A DNA stretch of 5,429 nucleotides, taken from JBALVO01 sp036961445 (GTDB lineage: Bacteria; Pseudomonadota; Gammaproteobacteria; Pseudomonadales; Halieaceae). The DNA is taken from positions 1 through 5,429 of the forward strand of contig JBALVO010000185.1 in the NCBI GenBank assembly GCA_036961445.1. Direction: 5' to 3'. The notes below the pieces were generated by a model, which did not search any database, was not told the DNA's origin, and saw only the letters and a list, made by a program, of their open reading frames with translations. This document shows positions 1-5,429 of the stretch, piece by piece. Position 1 is the stretch's first letter, and each line of letters opens with the position of its first letter. Both the position numbers and the translations under genes were made by a program.

Positions 1-1518
1 CAACAACTGCAACTGCAACTGGCGCCAGCCTGGGCGGAAGTCACCGTAGACAGCCTGCCACCGGGTGCCAGCATCCTGGTGGACGGAGAAGTCGTGGGCG
101 CGACACCGGCAACCGTAGAAATACTGGCCGGAGAACGGCAATTGGGACTGCAACTTCCCGCCTATGCCAGCTGGGAGCAAACCCTGGAGATCAGCGCCGG
201 AGAGCCTCAGCTGATTGACAGGATAAGCCTGCAAGCAGCAGCAGGCATGCTGGAGCTAACCAGCATCCCCAGCGCTGCCAATGTCACCCTGGATGGCGAG
301 TTTCAGGGCCAGACGCCATTGTCACTGGAACTTAGCCCCGACCGGGCGCACCGCCTGGCGGTATTCAAGCCCGGTTATCGCCGCCACACCAGCACAGTAG
401 AGCTGGCTGCGGCCCAGAGCGATAGCCAGACTATCCAACTCAAGGCACAGCTGGGCGAAGTACGCTTCGATATCCGACCCGCCAACGCAATCTTACGCAT
501 CAACGGCAAGCCCCAGGGCCGCGGTAACCAAACGCTGTCCCTGCCGGCAGTTGAACATTCGGTGGAAGTGGTACTGGAAGGCTACGCCAGTGTCCGTCGT
601 CGGGTCACCCCCAGGCCGGGATTACAGCAATTGGTGGATGTCACCCTGCAAACCCAGCAGGACGCTCGCATGGCCAACATCAAGCCCGAAATCACCAGCG
701 CCGCCGGCCAGACCCTACTGCTGTTTGAGCCCGGCGAATCGCCACTGACCAATTTCACCATGGGTGCCTCGCGCCGGGAGCCTGGACGTCGCGCCAATGA
801 GGTACTGCATCCGGTCGCGCTGCGCCGCCTGTTTTACCTGCAGACCACGGAAGTCACCAACGCCCAGTTCCGGTTATTTGCAGCAGCCCATAACTCAGGG
901 CAGATCGAGAACAAAAGCCTCAATCGGGAACACCAGCCCGCAGTGCAGGTCAGCTGGCAGCAGGCAGCGAGTTTCTGTAACTGGCTCAGTAAAAAAGAGG
1001 GGCTACCGCCATTCTACCGCCAGACCAACGGTATCGTCAGCGGATTCAACGCCGCCGCCACCGGCTATCGTTTGCCGACAGAAACGGAATGGGCCTGGGC
1101 GGCGCGTGCCAACGGGGACAGTTTATTAAAATTCCCCTGGGGTGATACCTTCCCTCCCACTAAAGTCATAGAAAACTATGCCGACAATACCTCTGCCTTT
1201 GTCACCGGACGCGTACTCAATGGCTACACGGATGGCCACGTGGTCAGCGCCACTGTGGCCTCCTTCAAACCCAATCAAAACCGTCTGTACGACATGGGCG
1301 GCAACGTGGCGGAATGGGCGCACGATGTATACAGTATCCCCTCCGCTAATGGCGCTACGCAAACAGATCCATTGGGCCCACAGAGCGGGGATAATTATGT
1401 GATTCGCGGTGCCAGTTGGGCACAAAGTAAAGTTGCAGAATTGCGTTTGTCCCATCGTGATTATGGGCAAGCCGGACGGGATGACGTAGGATTCCGGGTG
1501 GCGCGCTATGCAGAATAG
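1..1518 (+). CDS. PEGA-repeat / SUMF1 (FGE-sulfatase fold) protein, 5' end missing
   Basis: The frame is open from base 1 to the TAG at 1516-1518, giving 505 visible residues; the true start lies upstream. Residues below are numbered from base 1. Three PEGA-like beta domains lie at about 14-80, 83-150 and 152-217, each with the P-x-x-A-x-[IV]-x-[IVL]-[DN]-G core followed by a 'TP' or equivalent turn and a later G-Y/A-Y. A SUMF1/FGE-sulfatase fold follows at about 239-503, with TMGAS (253-257), EVTNAQF (284-290), VSWQQAASFCNWLS, GYRLPTETEW (355-364), LYDMGGNVAEW (429-439), RGASW (469-473) and a terminal GFRVAR. PEGA domains are usually found in surface or envelope proteins, and SUMF1-fold domains may be enzymes (FGE, EgtB, PvdO) or binding modules. 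The FGE catalytic cysteines are absent here: the aligned positions are Gln475 and Glu480, and Cys326 is the only visible cysteine. I infer an envelope scaffold or ligand-binding role rather than formylglycine synthesis. It lies 9 nt before the next gene, so it is probably cotranscribed. Confidence 0.93.
   Translation, partial: QQLQLQLAPAWAEVTVDSLPPGASILVDGEVVGATPATVEILAGERQLGLQLPAYASWEQTLEISAGEPQLIDRISLQAAAGMLELTSIPSAANVTLDGEFQGQTPLSLELSPDRAHRLAVFKPGYRRHTSTVELAAAQSDSQTIQLKAQLGEVRFDIRPANAILRINGKPQGRGNQTLSLPAVEHSVEVVLEGYASVRRRVTPRPGLQQLVDVTLQTQQDARMANIKPEITSAAGQTLLLFEPGESPLTNFTMGASRREPGRRANEVLHPVALRRLFYLQTTEVTNAQFRLFAAAHNSGQIENKSLNREHQPAVQVSWQQAASFCNWLSKKEGLPPFYRQTNGIVSGFNAAATGYRLPTETEWAWAARANGDSLLKFPWGDTFPPTKVIENYADNTSAFVTGRVLNGYTDGHVVSATVASFKPNQNRLYDMGGNVAEWAHDVYSIPSANGATQTDPLGPQSGDNYVIRGASWAQSKVAELRLSHRDYGQAGRDDVGFRVARYAE
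40..651 (+). repeat. three tandem PEGA domain repeats within the first CDS
   Basis: Three consecutive protein repeats of about 65-70 residues span roughly 40-240, 247-450 and 454-651. The repeat cores read PPGASILVDGE, PSAANVTLDGE and RPANAILRINGK, each followed by a short hydrophobic strand and a glycine-tyrosine or alanine-tyrosine turn. Similarity is at the protein level and the DNA copies have diverged. The 5' edge (QQLQLQL, bases 1-21) resembles the last strand of a further PEGA copy, so the full array probably has four or more. Confidence 0.8.
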
Positions 1519-1520
1519 GG
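1517..1520 (+). promoter_or_regulatory. weak ribosome binding site for the small secreted protein
   Basis: AGGG overlaps the stop codon of the PEGA/SUMF1 gene and lies 7 nt before the ATG at 1528. This supports ATG 1528 over the in-frame ATG at 1552, which would cut the signal peptide in half. The match to the Shine-Dalgarno consensus is only partial, so coupling to upstream translation is likely. Confidence 0.45.
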
Positions 1521-1527
1521 CCTTGTC

Positions 1528-1590
1528 ATGATCCACCTGTTGCCGGTTTTTATGTTGCTGCTCACGCTATACTGCACACCCCTGCATGCG
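1528..1590 (+). other. Sec signal peptide coding segment
   Basis: Residues 1-21 form a short N-region (MIH), a leucine-rich hydrophobic core and a C-region ending P-L-H-A, which fits the A-x-A-like signal peptidase I rule reasonably well (Leu at -3, Ala at -1). The mature protein would start QQQGTD. Confidence 0.75.
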
Positions 1591-1776
1591 CAGCAACAAG
1601 GCACAGATAACGATACCGAAAAGAGTGAACAGGAAGCACCCGCCAGCGCAGAGACCAACGAGCCCAGCGCGCCGGCACAGACAGCTCCAGGCCAAACAAA
1701 CGACTCACCCTTCGACTACCGATCCTCCGAGGAAATCTCCGAAGACCTGTCGGTCTCCTTCCCGGTAGATATATAG
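1528..1776 (+). CDS. small acidic secreted protein, function unknown
   Basis: This 82-residue protein has a typical Sec signal peptide: a hydrophobic core at about 4-15 and a likely cleavage after LHA at residue 21, before QQQ. The cysteine at 16 does not sit in a lipobox, so it is probably not a lipoprotein. The predicted mature chain of 61 residues is low-complexity, rich in Glu, Asp, Pro, Ala, Ser, Thr and Gln, with 14 acidic and 2 basic residues. It ends in a less repetitive segment, roughly DSPFDYRSSEEISEDL then SVSFPVDI, which looks like the functional part. I recognise no family. Its place between an envelope PEGA protein and a proton-channel subunit, with 9-nt gaps on both sides, suggests a periplasmic accessory peptide of the same machine. 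The function is inferred only from context. The intact signal peptide and consistent spacing argue that it is a real gene. Confidence 0.82.
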   Translation: MIHLLPVFMLLLTLYCTPLHAQQQGTDNDTEKSEQEAPASAETNEPSAPAQTAPGQTNDSPFDYRSSEEISEDLSVSFPVDI

Positions 1777-1778
1777 GA
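1775..1778 (+). promoter_or_regulatory. ribosome binding site for the MotA/TolQ/ExbB-like gene
   Basis: AGGA, overlapping the TAG stop of the small protein, lies 7 nt before the ATG at 1786, followed by an A-rich spacer. It is the best-formed Shine-Dalgarno site in the window. It favours ATG 1786 over the in-frame ATG at 1798, and may raise translation of the channel subunit relative to its neighbours. Confidence 0.7.
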
Positions 1779-1785
1779 TAAAAAA

Positions 1786-2583
1786 ATGAAACAAAGGATG
1801 TCATCAGAATTCATCTACCAGCTGTTCGCGCTGCTGATAACAGTTATCGTGGTACACGCGTTGTATGTGGGTATCATCAGGCCCACTGCAGAAGTCCAGA
1901 TTCAAAAGGAAACAGAATTACAAGCCGCCGGTGGCGACTATGTACCGGAGCGCAGTTTCGCCGTGGTTATCCGCGACTTTGAACAGGAAGCCTGTTTTAT
2001 CCTGCTGATATGGGCGCTGGCTATCATGGGCTATAAAGGTCGCCGCGCAATGCGTGAGCAGGACTTGTTGTCACGACGCCTGCTGGACATTCCCGAGGGC
2101 ACCAGCGTGTTGCCAGAGGACGCCCGCGAGTACAGCCGCTCACTGGAGGCATTGCCTGAAGAAGAGCAGGATTACCTGCTGCCGCGCACGTTGCTATCAG
2201 CCCTGCAACGCTTTGCCACTACTGGCAGCATCCAGGCGGTATCCGACACTATCAAGGAAAGCAGCGAGGTTGAATCAGACCGCCTGGATTCAGAGATGTC
2301 CATGGTGCGCTATATCTCCTGGGCGATTCCATCCATCGGATTTATCGGTACCGTACGCGGTATTGGCGATGCCCTGGGACAGGCTTATAAAGCCGTGGAG
2401 GGTGACATCTCCGGTGTTACGGTCAGCCTGGGTGTGGCCTTCAACAGTACCTTTGTAGCGCTGGTTTTGAGTATCATCATCATGTTCTGCCTGCATCAAT
2501 TGCAGCTATCCCAGGAGCGCCTGGTACTGGATTGCCAGCGCTACTCTGACAAACGCCTGCTGCGTTTTCTGGTAGCGCACTAA
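1786..2583 (+). CDS. MotA/TolQ/ExbB-family proton channel subunit
   Basis: This 265-residue inner-membrane protein shows four hydrophobic segments: about 10-31, 66-84, 177-198 and 211-236. The family hallmark is in the third helix, P182-S-I-G-F-I-G-T189-V-R-G192, matching the P-x-x-G-x-x-G-T-V-x-G pattern of TolQ/ExbB/MotA. The fourth helix contains LGVAFNSTFVAL with small and hydroxyl residues, as in channel-lining helices of the family. Between helices 2 and 3 is a charged cytoplasmic domain of about 90 residues, and GYKGRR after helix 2 fits positive-inside topology. Helix 1 and a roughly 34-residue predicted periplasmic loop are extra compared with three-helix ExbB/TolQ, so the topology is nearer MotA. 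Family members form pentamers around a dimer of a MotB/TolR/ExbD partner and couple proton flow to motion. No classical partner is visible; the two membrane-anchored VWA proteins downstream are the obvious candidates. Confidence 0.9.
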   Translation: MKQRMSSEFIYQLFALLITVIVVHALYVGIIRPTAEVQIQKETELQAAGGDYVPERSFAVVIRDFEQEACFILLIWALAIMGYKGRRAMREQDLLSRRLLDIPEGTSVLPEDAREYSRSLEALPEEEQDYLLPRTLLSALQRFATTGSIQAVSDTIKESSEVESDRLDSEMSMVRYISWAIPSIGFIGTVRGIGDALGQAYKAVEGDISGVTVSLGVAFNSTFVALVLSIIIMFCLHQLQLSQERLVLDCQRYSDKRLLRFLVAH

Positions 2584-2585
2584 TG
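2581..2585 (+). other. TAATG stop/start overlap
   Basis: The TAA of the channel gene (2581-2583) shares its last A with the ATG of the next gene (2583-2585). No purine-rich Shine-Dalgarno site precedes this ATG, so start by re-initiation of terminating ribosomes is likely, tying expression of the two proteins together. Confidence 0.75.
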
Positions 2586-3857
2586 ACTATCGCCCTACTG
2601 GACATCAACGATGCCAACCTGCAACTGTGGCATGGTGACTCCCACATCCAGAGCCCGGGGTACGCCCTGCTACAGGGGCAACAGTATAATTTTGGCACCC
2701 CGGCCCGCGCCAGCGCGCGCTTGCAACCAAGAGATATTAATACACGTTACTGGTGGCAACTGAGTACCGAGACCTTGCAACCAGCGCTGGGACCAGCCCG
2801 CCATACCGGTGACCTGGTCCACGCGCATTTACAGGACTTACACCAGCAGGCGGGAAAACCCGCCGAAATACTGCTGGCAGTATCGGGCAGCATGCAGCGC
2901 GGTCAACTGGCGCTGCTCCTTGGCATCATGCAGCAATGTCCATTTGACGCCATAGGCCTGGTCAACCGCAGCGTCGCCCTGGGCAGCCTTTACGGTGACT
3001 GCGGACGCCTGTTCCATCTGGAAGTACAGTTGCACCAGGCGGTGATCTCGGAACTGGCTGAAACCAATGGCAAGATAGAACTACAGCGCACTGTACCGCT
3101 GCCCGGTTGCGGCTTATTACAGGTACAGGAGCGTCTGGTGGAGATCATCGCAGCGGCGTTTATTCGCCAGACCCGATTCGATCCGCGACGCAAGGCTGCC
3201 ACCGAGCAGCAGCTGTATGACATTCTCCCGGATACCTTGCGCTCCCTGGCGCAAAACAACGAAACCAATCTGGAAGTAAACGGCTATCAGGCCCGCATCG
3301 GTCGCAGCGAATTGCACGGTGCCGGGCAGCGCCTGTTCGACAGCGCACCCGAAGCAATGGGCGTAGTGCGCCCTGACGACCGTATCATCGTGGACCCGGT
3401 AGCGGCTTTACTACCCGGACTGGCGAGCAGCCTGCCACAAATGGAGGTATTGGCAGCGGATAGCATACGCCGTGCTCTGCAGCAGCACCAGGAACAGCTG
3501 GTGCAACGCGGACAGGCATTGAGTTTCGTCACTTCCCTGCCCTGCCTGGAGGAAAAAATCATCCCCCGACTGCAAGATTCGGCGACGGGCAAAACAGAAC
3601 AAAAAGCAGAAAAACAGATCGTGCATCCCACCCATTTGCTCATTGGATCAGTGGCACGCCCCCTGGCCGCCATGAGCAATGCCCCGGTGGGTGATTGGAC
3701 GCTGGTTAAAAGGAATGAGGGCTGGCAACTGCATGGCAGTGGTCACCCTCCCCTGGTCAACAACGCACCTTACCAGGCTGATCAGGTGTTGCAGCGCGGC
3801 GACACTATCGCCACCGACAACGATGACCAGGCCCACTTGATAGAGGTAGAGTCCTAG
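2583..3857 (+). CDS. putative actin/Hsp70-fold (ASKHA-like) protein with FHA-like C-terminus
   Basis: This 424-residue protein has no signal peptide or membrane helix, so it is probably cytoplasmic. The N-terminus ALLDINDANLQLW (4-16) resembles the phosphate-1 loop and first beta hairpin of actin/Hsp70-fold ATPases. Residues 95-134 (ILLAVSGSM, then QRGQLALLLG, then FDAIGLVNRSVALG) follow the Hsp70 pattern in which a beta strand plus 'VPA-x-F' is followed by 'QR-x-x-x' and a strand leading to 'EP-x-AA'. The next strand, LYGDCGRLFHLEVQL, stands where the phosphate-2 D-x-G-G-G-T motif is expected, but that motif is not preserved. Residues 267-310 contain DPVAALLPGLASS and an amphipathic helix. 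A charged Lys/Gln/Glu linker (about 335-349) leads to a C-terminal beta-rich segment (350-424) with VNNAPYQADQVLQRGDTI and LIEVE, resembling the end of FHA domains. The fold calls are inferred from motif shape, and ATPase activity is doubtful. It may be a regulator or assembly factor for the membrane complex. Confidence 0.75.
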   Translation: MTIALLDINDANLQLWHGDSHIQSPGYALLQGQQYNFGTPARASARLQPRDINTRYWWQLSTETLQPALGPARHTGDLVHAHLQDLHQQAGKPAEILLAVSGSMQRGQLALLLGIMQQCPFDAIGLVNRSVALGSLYGDCGRLFHLEVQLHQAVISELAETNGKIELQRTVPLPGCGLLQVQERLVEIIAAAFIRQTRFDPRRKAATEQQLYDILPDTLRSLAQNNETNLEVNGYQARIGRSELHGAGQRLFDSAPEAMGVVRPDDRIIVDPVAALLPGLASSLPQMEVLAADSIRRALQQHQEQLVQRGQALSFVTSLPCLEEKIIPRLQDSATGKTEQKAEKQIVHPTHLLIGSVARPLAAMSNAPVGDWTLVKRNEGWQLHGSGHPPLVNNAPYQADQVLQRGDTIATDNDDQAHLIEVES

Positions 3858-3862
3858 CGCCC

Positions 3863-4954
3863 ATGGCCAGGAAAAAACGCGCCTTTACCACCTTTAACCT
3901 CAGCTTTCTGGACGTCATGTCCTGTGGCTTTGGCGCGGTAGTGCTGGTATTTTTGATCATGAACCATTCCATAGAGCAGCAATCGCAGGACCTCAACCAG
4001 AACCTGCTGTCTGAAGTCACTATGATGGAAGAGGATATCAAGGATGGAGAAGAAGGCCTGGTGCGCCTGCGCAATGTCTTGTCGGAGGTAGATATGCAAA
4101 TGGCCGAAGCCAAGGGCCTGGCCACGCGTATCACTCAGGACATGGACAACTACGAGGCTTTGATTGCAGACCTCAAACGCGACGGCTACACCGAACGCTC
4201 AGACATAGAATCGCTCAAGGCCGAGATCCAGTCGCTGGAACAGGAAGTAAAAAAACTGCGTGAATCCAGCCAGCAAGAAAGCGGTACCAGTGCACGCACC
4301 TTCGTGGGCGAGGGTAACCGCCAGTACCTCACGGGACTAAACCTGGGGGGCCGCAACATCGTCATTTTGCTGGACACCTCCGCCAGTATGCTGGCAGACA
4401 AACTGGTGCAGATTATCCGCTTGCGCAATATGGGAGAGTCGGTGCAGCGCAACGCAGACAAGTGGACCCGCACTCTCAATACAGTTGACTGGCTGACGGC
4501 GCAATTACCCGTCGCCAGCAAGTACCAGGTCATCACCTTTAACACGACTGCAAAAGCGATACTGCCAGGCACCGATGGCAAATGGCTGGAAGTCGCCGAT
4601 CAGCCTCAACTGGAGAAAGTGTCGACGCAATTACGCAAGATCGTGCCCAGTGGTGGCACCAGCCTGGAAAACGCCTTTATCGCCCTGCAGCAGTTATCCC
4701 CCACTCCGGATAATATTTTTCTCATTACCGACGGCCTGCCTACCCAGGGCGTCACGCCCCCGCGGGGCAGCAAGGTCAGTGGCCAGGAACGCCAGAAACT
4801 CTATCGTCAGGCTATCCGGCAATTACCGGGTAATGTGCCGGTCAATATTATCCTGGCGCCAATGGAGGGGGACCCTATGGCAGCATCAGAGCTTTGGCAA
4901 CTGGCACAGGTTAGCAAGGGATCCCTACTTAGCCCATCGCGAGACTGGCCCTGA
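3863..4954 (+). CDS. membrane-anchored coiled-coil VWA-domain protein (TolR/ExbD-like helix)
   Basis: This 363-residue protein has a basic N-terminus (MARKKR), then a single transmembrane helix at about 15-33 containing SFLDVMSCGFGAVVLVFLI. A long charged coiled coil follows at about 35-140, and a VWA domain at about 165-360. The metal site is complete: D171-T-S173-A-S175, T266 in SGGTSLENA, and D290 in ITDGLP. VWA domains with an intact MIDAS bind ligands or partners through a divalent cation. The helix places Asp17 as in the P-[FL]-[IL]-D-V pattern of TolR/ExbD, where that Asp carries the proton. With the channel gene nearby, I infer a stator partner with a periplasmic VWA head. The ATG at 3863 is preferred because it retains the basic N-terminus also seen in the next gene. 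It starts 5 nt after the preceding stop. GAGG at 3843-3846 is too distant to be a convincing ribosome binding site, so translational coupling is likely. Confidence 0.9.
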   Translation: MARKKRAFTTFNLSFLDVMSCGFGAVVLVFLIMNHSIEQQSQDLNQNLLSEVTMMEEDIKDGEEGLVRLRNVLSEVDMQMAEAKGLATRITQDMDNYEALIADLKRDGYTERSDIESLKAEIQSLEQEVKKLRESSQQESGTSARTFVGEGNRQYLTGLNLGGRNIVILLDTSASMLADKLVQIIRLRNMGESVQRNADKWTRTLNTVDWLTAQLPVASKYQVITFNTTAKAILPGTDGKWLEVADQPQLEKVSTQLRKIVPSGGTSLENAFIALQQLSPTPDNIFLITDGLPTQGVTPPRGSKVSGQERQKLYRQAIRQLPGNVPVNIILAPMEGDPMAASELWQLAQVSKGSLLSPSRDWP

Positions 4955-4956
4955 TG
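4952..4956 (+). other. TGATG stop/start overlap
   Basis: The TGA stop of the first VWA gene (4952-4954) shares its A with the ATG of the second (4954-4956), and no clear Shine-Dalgarno site precedes it. Coupling here would favour balanced synthesis of the two paralogues, as expected for subunits of one complex. Confidence 0.75.
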
Positions 4957-5429
4957 GCGCGGCGTAAGGCGAGAGCCCCGGAAGAATTTTCAATGTCGTT
5001 TCTCGACGTCATTTGTTGCGGTTTTGGTGCAATCATTCTGCTGCTGATGATCACCAAAACGGTGGAACCACAAATTATTGAAGCGTCTACCGTGAACCTT
5101 GAAGGCAAGGTCGCTGCACTGCAGGAGCAGTTGTTCGAGATCCGCGGTGAAAGTCGTATACTGAACCGCGACCTGAATGCCAAACACGAACAATTGTCCG
5201 AGTACGAACAGCGTATAGCAATACTACGCGGGCAACTGGCCAGCGCCAAATCCAGCTACGACAGCATCCAGGTACAGACCAACAGCAACGACGTGGTCAC
5301 CGGACAACTGGCGATAGCGAGGCAACAGTTATCCGAAGAAATGAAGCGCCTGTTAGGGTCGCAACACCTGGCGAAAAATAATTTGATAGGCGGCATCCCG
5401 GTAGACAGCGAGTATATTATTTTCGTGAT
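4954..5429 (+). CDS. second membrane-anchored coiled-coil (VWA) protein, 3' end missing
   Basis: The open frame runs from ATG 4954 to the window edge, giving 158 complete codons with no stop. The N-terminus MARRKAR and the helix SFLDVICCGFGAIILLLMI (15-33) repeat the layout of the preceding gene, with Asp18 matching its Asp17. A charged, heptad-rich coiled coil follows (about 36-135), then LIGGIPVDSEYIIFVI, which has the look of the first VWA beta strand; the D-x-S-x-S motif would be expected immediately beyond the window. The later ATG at 4993 would remove the basic N-terminus shared with the upstream paralogue, so 4954 is the better start. Similarity to gene 5 is clear in protein but modest in DNA, so this is an old duplication. 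The VWA call for this gene is inferred, because its diagnostic motifs are not in view. Its role is probably a second stator-type subunit for the proton channel. Confidence 0.85.
   Translation, partial: MARRKARAPEEFSMSFLDVICCGFGAIILLLMITKTVEPQIIEASTVNLEGKVAALQEQLFEIRGESRILNRDLNAKHEQLSEYEQRIAILRGQLASAKSSYDSIQVQTNSNDVVTGQLAIARQQLSEEMKRLLGSQHLAKNNLIGGIPVDSEYIIFV

Noticed and set aside
4..21. Three tandem copies of the hexamer CAACTG
   Set aside because: It is in frame and encodes alternating Gln-Leu, as expected of a beta strand at the end of an upstream PEGA copy; it is too short to call a functional DNA repeat.
1..1518. Formylglycine-generating enzyme or sulfatase-maturation function
   Set aside because: The catalytic cysteine pair is missing, and no sulfatase is visible in the window.
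1126..1536. Minus-strand open frame of 136 codons
   Set aside because: It lies opposite the SUMF1 domain, whose conserved motifs prove the + frame; the minus product has no recognisable motif.
1528..1590. Lipoprotein signal at the cysteine of the small secreted protein
   Set aside because: The residues before Cys16 (T-L-Y) do not fit a lipobox, which needs a small residue at -1; a signal peptidase I site at residue 21 fits better.
1519..1785. Promoter or terminator in the short gaps
   Set aside because: The gaps at 1519-1527 and 1777-1785 are only 9 nt each, and neither a -35/-10 pair nor a hairpin with a T-run stands out.
1786..2583. Flagellar MotA, TolQ, ExbB or the Zorya ZorA subunit by name
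   Set aside because: No MotB, TolR, ExbD or ZorB-like partner with its usual periplasmic domain is visible, and gene order fits none of these loci, so only the superfamily is assigned.
3287..3679. Minus-strand open frame of 130 codons
   Set aside because: It is opposite the continuous 424-residue gene, has a cysteine- and arginine-rich composition typical of a shadow frame, and shows no motif.
4575..4967. Plus-strand open frame of 130 codons in another phase
   Set aside because: It overlaps the VWA domain with its MIDAS residues, and the translation looks like frame-shifted VWA coding sequence.

Overview
The window is coding almost from end to end on the + strand and reads as the middle of one tightly packed operon. 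It holds six genes, and the first and last are cut by the window edges. Junctions are 9 nt, 9 nt, a 1-nt overlap, 5 nt and a 1-nt overlap. That leaves no room for internal terminators or ordinary promoters, so any promoter must lie upstream of the window or inside a coding region. No RNA genes, mobile elements or CRISPR arrays are visible. The moderate GC by eye, codon use, Gram-negative style signal peptide and protein families suggest a proteobacterium, most likely a gammaproteobacterium (perhaps a Cellvibrio-like or marine lineage). This placement is inference from style, not from a marker gene.

Layout: (1) 1-1518, the C-terminal part of a protein with tandem PEGA domains followed by an FGE-sulfatase/SUMF1-fold domain that lacks the catalytic cysteines of true formylglycine-generating enzymes. 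(2) 1528-1776, a tiny, very acidic secreted protein with a clear signal peptide. (3) 1786-2583, a four-helix MotA/TolQ/ExbB-family proton-channel subunit. (4) 2583-3857, a protein that looks like a degenerate actin/Hsp70-fold (ASKHA) domain with an FHA-like C-terminal segment. (5) 3863-4954, a membrane-anchored coiled-coil protein with a complete von Willebrand factor A (VWA) domain and full MIDAS metal site. (6) 4954 to beyond the window, a paralogue of gene 5 cut off just where its VWA MIDAS motif should begin.

How they may work together: the N-terminal helices of genes 5 and 6 share the pattern SFLDVxxCGFGAxxLxxxI. Its aspartate can be aligned with the proton-carrying aspartate of the TolR/ExbD transmembrane helix (pattern P-[FL]-[IL]-D-V). 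With a MotA/TolQ/ExbB protein in the same operon, the simplest reading is a proton-motive-force-driven inner-membrane motor. In it the usual peptidoglycan- or receptor-binding partner (MotB, TolR, ExbD) is replaced by two different coiled-coil-VWA proteins, possibly as a heterodimer. The PEGA/SUMF1 protein and the small acidic protein would be envelope partners, and the ASKHA/FHA-like protein a cytoplasmic regulator or assembly factor. I know of no named system with this composition. The family calls rest on visible motifs; the system-level role is inference.
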